This document shows positions 8,760-17,549 of a stretch of DNA of 64,000 bases, in pieces. A program made the position numbers and the translations under genes. Source of the DNA: Kaistella montana (GTDB taxonomy: Bacteria; Bacteroidota; Bacteroidia; Flavobacteriales; Weeksellaceae); assembly GCF_024436175.1 (NCBI RefSeq), contig NZ_JANFQP010000001.1:620001-684000 (forward strand). Reading direction: 5' to 3'. Every line of letters starts with the position of its first letter. Position 1 is the stretch's first letter. A model generated the notes under the pieces. It did not search any database. It saw nothing but the letters and a program-made list of their open reading frames with translations, and was not told the DNA's origin.

Positions 8760-10289
8760 CTCTTTGTTAATTTCTGCCATCGCCCAATCCAACTGCACAT
8801 CTTTTTTCTGCAAAATTTCTTCCAAAGTTGGGATTATTTCTTTATCGGGAACAACTCCTTTTTTGGTGTGGGTAAACTTAATATTGGGCTGAATGAGCAT
8901 TAATCCAATCGGAAGATAGAGTTTTGAATTTTTTAGTTTTTCAGTGGAGTAGCGCCCTGCAACGGTTCCGTCATTTGCTCCGCCTGTTTCTTCGCCCACT
9001 AAAAACGCCCTTTTCTCGTCTTTTAATTTAGATGGGAGAATGGATGCTGCTGAAAAACTGCTTCCGTTAATTAGAACGTAAACTTTTCCTTTAAAGTTAT
9101 TTCTCTTGGGTTTTTTCAAAGCGAAAATTCCGTTGTTTTTTAAATAAATTTTGTCATTTACTTTTTTCGTGGAAAGTGCCGTTCCGACGAGATAAAATGG
9201 ATAGACGATAATCGCTAAAGGTTTAACCAAAATCGGAAAGTTAGCCAAATAATCCGCTTGAAACATTGCTGAACGCGAAGTTACCTCAATATCATTGATG
9301 AATCTAAACTCGTCGGAAACCAAATACGAATACAGATTGTTAATTTCATAAAGCGATCCACCCAAATTATCGCGAATGTCGATAATCAGATATTTTGCAG
9401 GTGATTTTTTCAGTGTGGCAAAACTTTGTTTGTAGAATTTTCTGCTATATGTTCCCGAAAAAGTCTTGATTTTCATATATGCAATCGTGCTGTCTTTCGT
9501 GGGAAATTGCAAATCACGGTTGTAGCTTTTTGTCAGAATATTGTAATCTTTTACTTTTCCGGTCTCGCTTTTTGTGAGTTTTTTGTTGGCGGTTTCTTCC
9601 TTTTTCTTTTCTTCTTTGCTGACTTTTTCTCGATTCAAATAGAATGTTTTTACTTCATTATTAATTTTGGTTTCCACTTTTACGCTGTCAAGAATTCCAA
9701 ATTCGGCGGTGAAAAAGGAGGGCCATCTTCTTTCAAGCGAATATTTCAAAAACGTTTTGTTGTAGCCGTCGCTGTTTACAAATGGTCTGTATTTTTCGAG
9801 TAGGTCTTTGATGGGAATATCTTTAATCTTTAAAATTTCTGTTCCCATTGCCATATTGGGAATTTTGTCCGTATTATCTTTCACGAAAACTCGGTCACCA
9901 TCCAACACAAAATTATAGCGGCTCAACAAACCTTTTTGATTTTTCAAATCTCTGATTTCTTTCTTTGTCAACCGCTTTTCAAAAGGATAAAGCCTTAAAT
10001 GTCCTTCACGAATTTTTGCTATAACAGGTGCCAATTTTTGGTAAAATTCATTGGGTTTTAAAGGTTTGCTGATGGTGGTCTTTAAACTGTCAAATTTAAA
10101 ATCAAGAGAATCCTTTGAAATGTACCAATACAGATTGGGATGAAGTTTCTGAAGTTTGTTGTAGGCGTGATCAACGTCTTGCTTCAACTTTTCAGCAGAG
10201 ACGGGAGTTTCACGTTTTTCGTTGTGCTTTTTTACGGAAACACAGGAACTTAAAATGGAAATAAAAACAAGAAAAAATATTTTTTTCAA
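8742..10289 (-). CDS. S41-family peptidase lipoprotein
   Basis: This protein belongs to the C-terminal processing protease (tail-specific) family. The N-terminal helical part (about 30-130) leads to the peptidase fold, with YLIIDIRDNLGGS and the nucleophile region VLINGSSFSAASILPS. VGEETGGANDGT follows. The start chosen is TTG at 10287-10289. It gives MKKIFFLVFISILSSC, a textbook lipoprotein signal, whereas an in-frame ATG at 10358 would add 23 residues ahead of it. The protein is therefore an envelope-anchored serine peptidase of 515 residues. No PDZ domain is obvious between the two halves. A heptanucleotide repeat lies upstream, and the C-terminal codons are part of a terminator hairpin. 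Confidence 0.85.
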   Translation of the reverse strand: MKKIFFLVFISILSSCVSVKKHNEKRETPVSAEKLKQDVDHAYNKLQKLHPNLYWYISKDSLDFKFDSLKTTISKPLKPNEFYQKLAPVIAKIREGHLRLYPFEKRLTKKEIRDLKNQKGLLSRYNFVLDGDRVFVKDNTDKIPNMAMGTEILKIKDIPIKDLLEKYRPFVNSDGYNKTFLKYSLERRWPSFFTAEFGILDSVKVETKINNEVKTFYLNREKVSKEEKKKEETANKKLTKSETGKVKDYNILTKSYNRDLQFPTKDSTIAYMKIKTFSGTYSRKFYKQSFATLKKSPAKYLIIDIRDNLGGSLYEINNLYSYLVSDEFRFINDIEVTSRSAMFQADYLANFPILVKPLAIIVYPFYLVGTALSTKKVNDKIYLKNNGIFALKKPKRNNFKGKVYVLINGSSFSAASILPSKLKDEKRAFLVGEETGGANDGTVAGRYSTEKLKNSKLYLPIGLMLIQPNIKFTHTKKGVVPDKEIIPTLEEILQKKDVQLDWAMAEINKENPSRF

Positions 10290-10373
10290 CCTGAAAATTT
10301 TGATAAAAATAAAGATTTTAAAACAAAAAAACTTCCACAAATTAATGGGAAGTTTCATTGAGTTTTAATTGAT

Positions 10374-10411
<38 letters not shown>

Positions 10412-11017
10412 CTATCCTAAAACCGTCACGGTATTTTGCAGCATTTCAAAGATCGCATCTTTTCCGTTGTCAGGTTTTACGTTTACAGCACGCGTTCCGT
10501 TGAAATGCAGACACGTAACATATCCAAGGTTTGCCGCATCCAAACACGTGTATTTCACGCAATAATCCAAAGCAAGTCCTACAATTTCAAGCAATTGGAT
10601 ATCGTGATATTTTAAGAAATCATCCAAACCGGTTTTCACGAAATGGTTGTTATCCTGGAAACCGCTGTAGCTGTCGAACTCTGAATTTTTTCCTTTTTGA
10701 ACGATGTGGGTAACTTTTTCTCTGTTTAAATCTTTATGAAATTCTGCCCCGAAACTTCCTTGTACACAATGATCCGGCCACATAAATTGTGGAATTCCGT
10801 TCAAAATAATGGTTTCGCCCACTTTTTTTCCATTGTTGGAGGCAAAACTTTTATGATCTGCAGGATGCCAATCTTGGGTGAGGACAATTTGGTCGTATTC
10901 GTTTTCTTCCATCAGAAGGTTGATGTAGGGGATAATCTCGTTGGCTCCCGGAACTGCAAGTGCGCCGCCTTCGCAAAAATCGTTTTGTACATCTACTATT
11001 ATCAGTGCTTTTTTCAT
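10412..11017 (-). CDS. pncA: nicotinamidase / pyrazinamidase
   Basis: This 201-residue cysteine hydrolase deamidates nicotinamide to nicotinate for NAD salvage. The isochorismatase-fold triad is visible: Asp9 in VDVQNDF, Lys108 in VQKGKN and Cys153 in LALDYCVKYT. Metal ligands are Asp49 and His51 (LTQDWHPADH) and His83 in WPDHCVQG. Length and motifs match the bacterial enzyme throughout. It is transcribed away from the YfiT-like gene across a 105-bp divergent gap. The S41 gene lies downstream in the same orientation but is separated by a repeat. Confidence 0.95.
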   Translation of the reverse strand: MKKALIIVDVQNDFCEGGALAVPGANEIIPYINLLMEENEYDQIVLTQDWHPADHKSFASNNGKKVGETIILNGIPQFMWPDHCVQGSFGAEFHKDLNREKVTHIVQKGKNSEFDSYSGFQDNNHFVKTGLDDFLKYHDIQLLEIVGLALDYCVKYTCLDAANLGYVTCLHFNGTRAVNVKPDNGKDAIFEMLQNTVTVLG

Positions 11018-11122
11018 AAGTTAAATTGTATTAAAAGAATAGAATCGTATATTTTTTAGGTAAATTTACAAAACTAAAAGTCAAATTTTCAGCCAAAATC
11101 ATTTATCAGCCAAATCGGCAAA

Positions 11123-11671
11123 ATGCATAATAAAATGGACAATTTAGAACAAAAAAAATATCCAATCGGAACTTTTCAGTGGCCGGAAAACATATCCGAT
11201 GCAGAAATAGATCTTCATATTGAGACTTTGAAGAAATTTCCTCAAAAATTAAAAAAACTACTGGAAAACTGGACCGACGATATGCTGGAAACTCAATACC
11301 GATCGGGAGGTTGGACGGTTCGACAACTCGTGAATCATCTTGCGGATAGTCATATGAACAGCATCATTCGCTTTAAATTGGCTTTAACGGAAGATAATCC
11401 AACGATAAAAACTTATGAGGAAGCCAAATGGGCGGAGTTGCAGGATAGCCGCAGCGAACCCATAAGCTCTGCACTTCTTATTTTGGAAGGGTTGCATTCG
11501 CGATGGACTCATTTGCTTAAAACGATGACTAATAAAGAGTTTAGCAGGAGTTTTTATCATCCGGAACTTCAAAAAAGCATCAGTTTGAGTAGTCTCCTTG
11601 CGTTATACGCTTGGCATTGCAATCATCATTTTGCGCATATTGAAAATCTAAAAAAAGAGAAAGGTTGGTAG
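11123..11671 (+). CDS. YfiT-family bacillithiol transferase (DinB superfamily)
   Basis: This 182-residue four-helix DinB-like protein has YfiT hallmarks: YPIGTFQWPENIS at the N-terminus, GGWTVRQLVNHLADSHMNS, and YAWHCNHHFAHIENL near the C-terminus. Two His in the C-terminal motif and one in NHLADSH are the expected divalent-metal ligands. YfiT/BstA proteins join bacillithiol to electrophiles and drugs. An alternative ATG four codons in (11135) would also serve. It is the first gene of a tightly coupled run, and the next start overlaps its stop by 7 bp. Enzyme class is well supported; the physiological substrate is not known from sequence. Confidence 0.85.
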   Translation: MHNKMDNLEQKKYPIGTFQWPENISDAEIDLHIETLKKFPQKLKKLLENWTDDMLETQYRSGGWTVRQLVNHLADSHMNSIIRFKLALTEDNPTIKTYEEAKWAELQDSRSEPISSALLILEGLHSRWTHLLKTMTNKEFSRSFYHPELQKSISLSSLLALYAWHCNHHFAHIENLKKEKGW

Positions 11672-12129
11672 CCAAAAAATCGCTTTTCAATCCGTCGGAT
11701 TTAGAAGAAATAAAATTTAGGATTTCAAAAATCACTTCACAATCTGAAAGGAAATGGGGGAAAATGAACGTGGCACAAATGTTTCGTCATTGCGATAAAA
11801 TTCTCCAAATCGGGCTCGGTAAAATAATTTTGCCCAAAATTTTTCCTGGAATAAAATGGATCGGAATGTTCACCAAATTTGAAATGAAAATTTTCAATAA
11901 TGGAATTCCGCCAAATATGCCGACTTTTGCACAGGTAATTACTTCAGAAAACTGTAATTTTGAAAAATCAAAAGAGCAACTATTGGCGACACTCGACGAG
12001 TTTGTAGCGAAAGGATTGAAGAATAATCTGCTTTCGGAGCATCCGCTTTTCGGGAAAATGTCGCAACAAGATTGGGGTTTTATGGAATATAAACACCTTC
12101 ATCATCATTTAAAACAATTTGGAGTATGA
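11665..12129 (+). CDS. DUF1569 domain protein (DinB-like fold)
   Basis: This 154-residue protein has the DUF1569 signature KWGKMNVAQMFRHCDKIL and a C-terminal LFGKMSQQDWGFMEYKHLHHHLKQF. The spacing of conserved His residues matches the DinB/YfiT superfamily, so it is probably a second metal-dependent transferase-like protein. The start is TTG at 11665, overlapping the upstream stop. It gives the normal family N-terminus (SLFNPSDLEEI), and no ATG is closer than the conserved core. Its stop overlaps the next gene by 4 bp (ATGA). Translational coupling on both sides suggests a shared function with the bacillithiol genes. Its own activity is unknown. Confidence 0.8.
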   Translation: MVAKKSLFNPSDLEEIKFRISKITSQSERKWGKMNVAQMFRHCDKILQIGLGKIILPKIFPGIKWIGMFTKFEMKIFNNGIPPNMPTFAQVITSENCNFEKSKEQLLATLDEFVAKGLKNNLLSEHPLFGKMSQQDWGFMEYKHLHHHLKQFGV

Positions 12130-12500
12130 GTTTTTTTAATAAAATCTTTGGAAGTTCGGAGGAAGAAATACCTTCTCCAGAATTTTGGAAATATATCGAA
12201 TCTGAGGAAGATTTAAACCAAGCAATTGCAGCTTCTGTAGAAAAAAAAGTTGCGATTTTCAAACATTCTACGAGATGTTTTATCAGCAAAACAGTTTTGA
12301 AAAATTTCGAAAAAAAAGTTGAAAATTCTGATAAAAACGTAGAATTTTATTTTTTAGATTTGCTCGCGCACAGGGATTTATCGAATAAAATTGCCGATGA
12401 TTTGGGAGTAACGCACCAAAGTCCGCAACTGATTGTTCTGGAAAATGGAGTGGTGGTGAATCATGCTTCTCATCAAAGTATTTCTTTATCTTTAACTTAA
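12126..12500 (+). CDS. ytxJ: YtxJ-like monothiol bacilliredoxin
   Basis: This 124-residue thioredoxin-fold protein belongs to the YtxJ/BrxC family. Cys51 lies in the motif FKHSTRCFISKTVL, the family's single redox cysteine in a CxIS-like setting. Conserved FYFLDLLAHRDLSNKIAD and THQSPQLIVLENG (the cis-Pro region) follow. Bacilliredoxins remove bacillithiol from modified protein cysteines. It overlaps the DUF1569 gene by 4 bp and is followed after 15 bp by a Crp/Fnr gene. The context with YfiT supports use of bacillithiol as the low-molecular-weight thiol, although no bacillithiol biosynthesis gene is in the window. Confidence 0.85.
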   Translation: MSFFNKIFGSSEEEIPSPEFWKYIESEEDLNQAIAASVEKKVAIFKHSTRCFISKTVLKNFEKKVENSDKNVEFYFLDLLAHRDLSNKIADDLGVTHQSPQLIVLENGVVVNHASHQSISLSLT

Positions 12501-12515
12501 ATTTGAATTTTTTGC

Positions 12516-13106
12516 ATGGAAAATATCGAAACTTATTTATCTGAAATTTTAGAAATTCCGAAAAACGAAGTTACCCAATGCAGCAGTTTTTATGAAAGCA
12601 AAAGCGTGGCTAAGAATGAATTTCTGCTGAAGGAAGGGGAAGTATGCAATTCTACTTATTTCGTGGAAAAAGGCTTGTTGAGAATGTTTTCAATCGATAA
12701 AAATGGGAAAGAACACATCATACAATTTGCGCCAGAAAAATGGTTGATTTCAGATAGAAGTTCGCTTTATTTTAATGAAAAATCGAAATATTATATTGAA
12801 GCGGTGGAAGAATCTGAAATACTATTATTAAAAAATGATTTTTTTAAAAATATGTCTTTGCATTTCCCGAAAACTGCTGAAAAAAACGATTTGCTTTTGC
12901 AAAAACACATCCGAAATTTGCAGAATCGCGTGAATTCGCTTTTGGCAGAAACTGCGGAAGAACGTTATATGAATTTCATCAAAATGTATCCCGATATTTT
13001 GTTGCGTGTTCCGCAATGGATGGTGGCAAGTTACTTAGGAATTACGCCGGAAAGTTTGAGTCGTGTGAGAAAAGAATTGGCAAGGAAGAATTTTCAGACC
13101 TCATAA
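12516..13106 (+). CDS. Crp/Fnr-family transcriptional regulator
   Basis: This 196-residue protein has an N-terminal cyclic-nucleotide-binding-like beta-roll (about 20-115, with EGEVCNSTYFVEKGLLRMF and KEHIIQFAPEKW). A long dimer helix and a C-terminal winged helix (VASYLGITPESLSRVRKEL) follow. The canonical CRP phosphate-binding Arg/Ser/Ala patch is not seen, so cAMP is unlikely as ligand. It has no Fnr-type four-cysteine cluster either. It is the last gene of the YfiT/DUF1569/YtxJ run and ends in a terminator, so it may regulate its own operon in response to thiol or electrophile stress. That role is inferred from position only. Confidence 0.9.
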   Translation: MENIETYLSEILEIPKNEVTQCSSFYESKSVAKNEFLLKEGEVCNSTYFVEKGLLRMFSIDKNGKEHIIQFAPEKWLISDRSSLYFNEKSKYYIEAVEESEILLLKNDFFKNMSLHFPKTAEKNDLLLQKHIRNLQNRVNSLLAETAEERYMNFIKMYPDILLRVPQWMVASYLGITPESLSRVRKELARKNFQTS

Positions 13107-13139
13107 AAAAAGGAACTCAAATCGAGTTCCTTTTCTTTT
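13105..13139. terminator. terminator between crp-like gene and rpoD
   Basis: GGAACTC/GAGTTCC forms a 7-bp stem (13112-13130) with an A-run before and a T-rich run after, so it can serve both the plus-strand operon and convergent rpoD. Confidence 0.85.
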
Positions 13140-13152
13140 GCTTTTTGTGTAA

Positions 13153-14019
13153 TTATTTCCCTAAATAAGATTTCAAAATCTTGCTTCTAGTATTATGTTT
13201 CAAGCGTTTGATTGCTTTTTCTTTAATCTGACGAACTCTTTCTCTTGTAAGATCGAAGGTTTCACCGATTTCTTCTAAAGTCATTGGATGTTTTCCGTTC
13301 AAACCGAAATACAAACGTACCAAATCGGCTTCACGTGGCGTTAAAGTTTGCAACGCTCTTTCGATTTCGATTTGAAGTGATTCCAACATCAAATCTTTAT
13401 CTGGACTTGGTGATTCGCCAGAACGCAAAACGTCGTATAAATTCGAATCTTCACCTTCAACCAACGGTGCATCCATCGACAAGTGTCTTCCGGAGTTTTT
13501 CATTGATTCTTTGATGTCGTCTTCGCTCATATCGAGAACTTCAGCCAATTCTTCCGGAGAAGGTGGTCTTTCGTTTTCTTGCTCGAGGTGTGCGTACGCT
13601 TTGTTGATTTTATTAATTGAACCAATTTTATTTAAAGGCAATCTTACAATTCTCGATTGCTCAGCCAAAGCTTGCAAAATCGATTGACGAATCCACCAAA
13701 CGGCGTAAGAAATAAATTTAAAACCTCTAGTTTCATCATACCTTTTCGCAGCTTTCATCAAACCAAGATTCCCTTCGTTGATCAAATCGGGTAGGGAAAG
13801 TCCCTGGTTTTGGTATTGTTTCGAAACGGAAACCACGAAACGTAAGTTGGCTTTAATTAGTTTTTCAAGGGCAACTCTGTCGCCTGCGCGAATTTTTTGT
13901 GCCAAATCTACTTCTTCATCGGCAGTGATTAGATCCACTTTACCAATTTCCTGTAGATACTTGTCGAGTGAAGCGGTTTCTCTGTTGGTAACCTGCTTGG
14001 TAATTTTTAATTGTCTCAT
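13153..14019 (-). CDS. rpoD: primary RNA polymerase sigma factor
   Basis: This 288-residue sigma-70 factor is the compact Bacteroidota housekeeping form. It lacks region 1.1 and the large insert of E. coli RpoD. Region 1.2 starts [16 protein letters not shown]. Region 2 has [34 protein letters not shown] and [13 protein letters not shown], which carry core-binding and -10 recognition. Region 3 has SEDDIKESM. Region 4 ends with the [22 protein letters not shown], which reads the -33 element. Its presence agrees with the many TAnnTTTG motifs ahead of genes in this window. It converges on the Crp/Fnr gene and shares a terminator with it. Confidence 0.97.
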   Translation of the reverse strand: MRQLKITKQVTNRETASLDKYLQEIGKVDLITADEEVDLAQKIRAGDRVALEKLIKANLRFVVSVSKQYQNQGLSLPDLINEGNLGLMKAAKRYDETRGFKFISYAVWWIRQSILQALAEQSRIVRLPLNKIGSINKINKAYAHLEQENERPPSPEELAEVLDMSEDDIKESMKNSGRHLSMDAPLVEGEDSNLYDVLRSGESPSPDKDLMLESLQIEIERALQTLTPREADLVRLYFGLNGKHPMTLEEIGETFDLTRERVRQIKEKAIKRLKHNTRSKILKSYLGK

Positions 14020-14277
14020 GTATTAAAACCTGTCCACTTTAGGACTGCAATAGATTATACGATTCAAAATACAAAAAGGTTACACTGATTTTAAATTTGA
14101 ATTAAATAATGGTTATATTTCATTCATATTTAAATGAATAAAATATTTTTTTTCTCTTATATACCTGATTATAGAATGTTTCAGAATGAGTTTGAATATC
14201 AATTGTTTTTTGTTGAAACTTAGAAATATTAAGCTGAAAATATGAGTTTTTATTAATTAAAATTTCTTTTTAATATC

Positions 14278-14285
14278 TATTTTTG
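14278..14285 (+). promoter_or_regulatory. -7 element for aldo/keto reductase gene
   Basis: TATTTTTG matches TAnnTTTG and ends 17 bp before the ATG at 14303, implying a leader of about 10 nt. No convincing -33 TTG is visible. Confidence 0.4.
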
Positions 14286-14302
14286 ACGAAGAATATAGCA
14301 TT

Positions 14303-15166
14303 ATGACATTTTCACCTATTATTATAGGAACCATGCGTTGGGGAATTTGGGGCGCAAATCATTCCGAAAAAGAAGTTCAGAAACTCATCGAAACTTCTAT
14401 GGAAGAAGGTTTGTACACTTTCGATCATGCAGATATTTATGGAGATTATACAACAGAAAAACTCTTTGGTGATGCACTTTCTCAGATGAAAATCAATAGG
14501 GAAGAAGTGCAGTTGATTTCTAAATGTGGAATCGAAATGCCATGCGAAAATCGAAATTACAAGATAAAATCTTATAATTATTCGAAAGAACATATCATGA
14601 ATTCGGTGGAAAAAAGTTTAGAAAATTTGCAAACCGATTATTTGGATCTTTTGTTGTTGCATCGGCCTTCTCCGCTGATGAATCCTCTAGAAATTGGCGA
14701 AGCTTTCGATGAATTAAGAGAACAAAAAAAAGTTAGGCATTTTGGAGTTTCTAATTTTTCAACCTCACAATTTGAGCTCATTAATGATGCTTTTCCATTG
14801 ATTACAAATCAGGTTGAAATTTCGATCAATCATACGGATGCATTTTATGATGGAACATTGGATCAATTGATGAGAAAAGGTTTGCAACCGATGGCGTGGT
14901 CTGTTTTGGGGAACTATTTTTCAAAAGAATCTGAGCAAAATAGTAAAATAAGATTGGTTTTAGGGGAATTATGTAAAAAATATAATGTTGATGAAAATCA
15001 ATTACTTTTAGCGTTTGTTCTGAAGCATCCTTCAAAAATTCTTCCTGTAATTGGTACTTCGCGATGGGAAATGATTAGAAGATTCAAAAAAAGCCTTGAT
15101 ATTAATTTAGAAAGAGAAGATTGGTTTAAACTGCTTGAAGCTTCGCAAGGAAAGGAGGTTAATTAA
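14303..15166 (+). CDS. aldo/keto reductase family oxidoreductase
   Basis: This 287-residue TIM-barrel NADPH-dependent oxidoreductase has the complete AKR tetrad: Asp41 and Tyr46 (TFDHADIYGDY), Lys74 (LISKCGI) and His120 (LLLLHRPSP). Cofactor-binding segments include GVSNFSTSQFEL, TNQVEISINH and VIGTSR. It is closest in style to the YdhF-like AKRs of Gram-negative bacteria. The substrate cannot be read from sequence. The gene stands alone between the rpoD 5' region and the RRM protein gene. Confidence 0.92.
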   Translation: MTFSPIIIGTMRWGIWGANHSEKEVQKLIETSMEEGLYTFDHADIYGDYTTEKLFGDALSQMKINREEVQLISKCGIEMPCENRNYKIKSYNYSKEHIMNSVEKSLENLQTDYLDLLLLHRPSPLMNPLEIGEAFDELREQKKVRHFGVSNFSTSQFELINDAFPLITNQVEISINHTDAFYDGTLDQLMRKGLQPMAWSVLGNYFSKESEQNSKIRLVLGELCKKYNVDENQLLLAFVLKHPSKILPVIGTSRWEMIRRFKKSLDINLEREDWFKLLEASQGKEVN

Positions 15167-15183
15167 TATTAATATCAAAAAAG

Positions 15184-15212
15184 TTGTTTTTCTGATTTAT
15201 AATTGTATCTTG
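15184..15212 (+). promoter_or_regulatory. promoter of RRM protein gene
   Basis: A TTG (15184-15186) lies 19 bp upstream of TATCTTG (15206-15212), a one-base-short version of TAnnTTTG. It predicts an AT-rich leader of about 85 nt before 15305, long enough for post-transcriptional or cold control. Confidence 0.45.
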
Positions 15213-15304
15213 CACCCGTTTTTATATCCGAAATCAATATTTGTTCATCCTTTGTTGACTTTCATTTATAATTTCAACAAGTATTAATTTTTTTAATTTT
15301 TTTT

Positions 15305-15658
15305 ATGATGAACATTTTTGTTTCAAACATCAATTACTCTACAAGAGAAGAGTCATTGCAAGACCTTTTTTCAGAATTTGGCGAAGTATCTTCTGCTAAA
15401 ATTATCACAGACAGAGAAACCGGAAGATCCAGAGGATTTGGTTTCGTAGAAATGAGCGACGAAGACGGTAAAAACGCTATCGAAGCTTTAAACGGAAAAG
15501 AATTGGACGGTAAAGAACTTAACGTTTCTGAAGCTAAACCAAGAGAAGACAAACCAAGAAGAAGTTTCGACAATAATCGTAGCGGAGGCGGCGGTTACGG
15601 TGGAGGAAACCGTGGCGGTGGTTACGGTGGCGGAAATCGTGGCGGTTCAAACTGGTAA
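15305..15658 (+). CDS. RNA recognition motif protein, glycine-rich
   Basis: This 117-residue RNA-binding protein has one RRM (about 2-80). RNP2 is IFVSNI and RNP1 is RGFGFVEM, with the usual aromatic residues for base stacking. The tail (about 88-117) is Gly/Arg/Asn-rich with two copies of GGGYGGGNRGG, a flexible RNA-binding extension. Such small RRM proteins are abundant in Bacteroidota and cyanobacteria. They are often linked to cold response or used where Hfq is absent. The start could be either of two adjacent ATG codons (15305 or 15308). A long leader and a strong terminator flank it. Confidence 0.93.
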   Translation: MMNIFVSNINYSTREESLQDLFSEFGEVSSAKIITDRETGRSRGFGFVEMSDEDGKNAIEALNGKELDGKELNVSEAKPREDKPRRSFDNNRSGGGGYGGGNRGGGYGGGNRGGSNW

Positions 15659-15677
15659 GATTTTTCTACAAATAGTG

Positions 15678-15703
15678 AAGCGGCTTTTTAGCCGCTTTTT
15701 TTA
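15678..15703 (+). terminator. Rho-independent terminator after RRM gene
   Basis: AGCGGC/GCCGCT forms a GC-rich stem (15679-15696) over TTTTTA, followed by a T7 run that overlaps the stop codon of the convergent DUF4153 gene. Confidence 0.85.
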
Positions 15704-17494
15704 TTTAATTAATATCAACACAGATTCCGAATTAATTAGGAATTGGTCTTTATTATCAGCAGTTTTGCTTAAAATTATCGAATCAAACATGATTTTGAAT
15801 TCGTAATTTCCGATGGTTTTTATGATGAATAAATCATCAACTTTTATTTCCCCATAATCTGGATATTTCTCAAATAATTTTCTCAAATCTGGAACCAAAT
15901 TAGTTTTTTTACCGTTGAAAACCAAGTTTAATTCAGATTTAAACATACTTACCGGCATTTTTAATTCCACGAGATTGTTTTCAAATTCAAAATGATTTTC
16001 CTTGCAGTTGTATGCTTTGAAAAGATATTTGTAGCCGGAAATATCAGCATTGAAATTTTTCGCAAGGAGAGTGATGTTTTTCACAGTTGATGGAGCGCTT
16101 TTCTTTGAAACCGAATATTCTATATTTTTAAACTTTTCTTTGAAATCGTTTTTCAGTTCCCAAAAGTTAGCTTTAGCTAAGTTTTTAGAAAAAATTTTCT
16201 GTTGTTTATGATCCAAAAAATTCAATAAAAATTCATTTTCTCCACGTTTTGCCAGAAATTCAATTTTATTGGAAATTTCTTCTGCAACGGTATCCGGAAC
16301 TTTTTTGTTAAAATCAATCTTTCCTTTTTCGAGGAGATTATTTTGGACTAAAATATTTTTTAATTCTGTTTTCTGACTTCTCTTTGCAACCGAAAAAGTA
16401 TTAAAATAAGGAAAAATCAAAGCGAATAATCCGAAAATAAAAAGATTAATCGGTACAAATTTAATCGTGGATTTTTTAATGAAAATAAAATAGAAAACCA
16501 CGGCTGTGAGCCACAAAGCAAGCAACAAAACGAAATATCGTGGTTCAGTATAGCCGTATTCTAAAATTCGGGTGAATATCGCTGTAAAAAGCAGTACAAT
16601 CAATGGAACGAGCGTGTAATAAAAGATTTTTGAGAAAATTTTCACCCAAGATTTTGTAGATTTCTCTTTTAAGGGATGAACTAATAGCAGTGCTAAAATT
16701 CCTACCACAGAATACGCCAAAACCAAATAGGAAACCCAACCGCGTGGTAATTCCCAATTGAAGAGGATTTTTGCGGAGTAAAAAAAGAGAATAATCGAAT
16801 AGATAATCAGTAGCGGAATAAGGACATATTGCGTAAAAAATTTCAGAATCAAAGGATATTCACTTTCTTTTTCCAAATCGGTGAGGCCTTTTTCGCTGAA
16901 GAGCAAAAAAATCAGACAACTCCCGAAAATGGAAAGAAAATAGAAAGTTTCTGCGTAATATTTTTGATTAAAATTAAAATCGAAAAGCTTATCCACTGCC
17001 AAAATCGCAAGTTCAACACCACCTGTTAAAACTCCCGTAAATATTGCCGTTAAAAAGATATTAATGAATAAATTTTTATTGTATTGCCAAAAATTAAGTT
17101 CTTTTTGTTTGCCCAAAAATGCTGAAAAAGAGACGAGCAAATGGGATAATATAACTGTTGGAATGATTAAAAAAGCATATTTTTCGGTGAAATATTTTTC
17201 ATTTTCAGGAAGTAAGAAATAAAAACATACTAAAAATATAAATCCGGCAATTTCGAGTAAAAGCGATTTACCGATTCTTTGAGAAAGCATTTTTAAGGCA
17301 AACATCAGCGAGATTCCCATGCAGGAAACCAATGAAAATTTAATGAATGTGAAATAATTTTTATTGGAATTGAAGTCGCCGTGAGCAAAACATATCAGCG
17401 AAATTGCTCCAAGGAAAGCCATCAGAAGCATCATAGGATATAGGCGAAAAATTTCACTGGTTTTCGCGAAAATTTTCCGAATTTTACTTTGCAT
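15701..17494 (-). CDS. DUF4153 integral membrane protein
   Basis: This 597-residue inner-membrane protein has roughly ten to twelve hydrophobic segments in the first 375 residues. A soluble C-terminal region of about 220 residues follows. Family features include the TGGVELAILAVDKLFDF segment and repeated Arg/Lys-flanked helices typical of DUF4153. The C-terminal part (NITLLAKNFNADISGYKYLF and after) resembles an extracytoplasmic sandwich-like domain. Function is unknown. It is the third gene of an operon with a PAP2-like and a BlaI-like gene, 55 bp after the latter. Whether the regulator controls it is inferred from position only. Confidence 0.8.
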   Translation of the reverse strand: MQSKIRKIFAKTSEIFRLYPMMLLMAFLGAISLICFAHGDFNSNKNYFTFIKFSLVSCMGISLMFALKMLSQRIGKSLLLEIAGFIFLVCFYFLLPENEKYFTEKYAFLIIPTVILSHLLVSFSAFLGKQKELNFWQYNKNLFINIFLTAIFTGVLTGGVELAILAVDKLFDFNFNQKYYAETFYFLSIFGSCLIFLLFSEKGLTDLEKESEYPLILKFFTQYVLIPLLIIYSIILFFYSAKILFNWELPRGWVSYLVLAYSVVGILALLLVHPLKEKSTKSWVKIFSKIFYYTLVPLIVLLFTAIFTRILEYGYTEPRYFVLLLALWLTAVVFYFIFIKKSTIKFVPINLFIFGLFALIFPYFNTFSVAKRSQKTELKNILVQNNLLEKGKIDFNKKVPDTVAEEISNKIEFLAKRGENEFLLNFLDHKQQKIFSKNLAKANFWELKNDFKEKFKNIEYSVSKKSAPSTVKNITLLAKNFNADISGYKYLFKAYNCKENHFEFENNLVELKMPVSMFKSELNLVFNGKKTNLVPDLRKLFEKYPDYGEIKVDDLFIIKTIGNYEFKIMFDSIILSKTADNKDQFLINSESVLILIK

Positions 17495-17549
17495 AATTTG
17501 TGTTTTTATGTTTTACTGATGCGCTGAAGTCGAGAAAGGAAAGTGGGAA

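Noticed and set aside
9426-9803. 125-codon open frame antisense to the S41 peptidase
   Set aside because: It is Phe/Ile/Cys-rich translation of the complementary strand of a Lys/Glu-rich gene and has no independent support.
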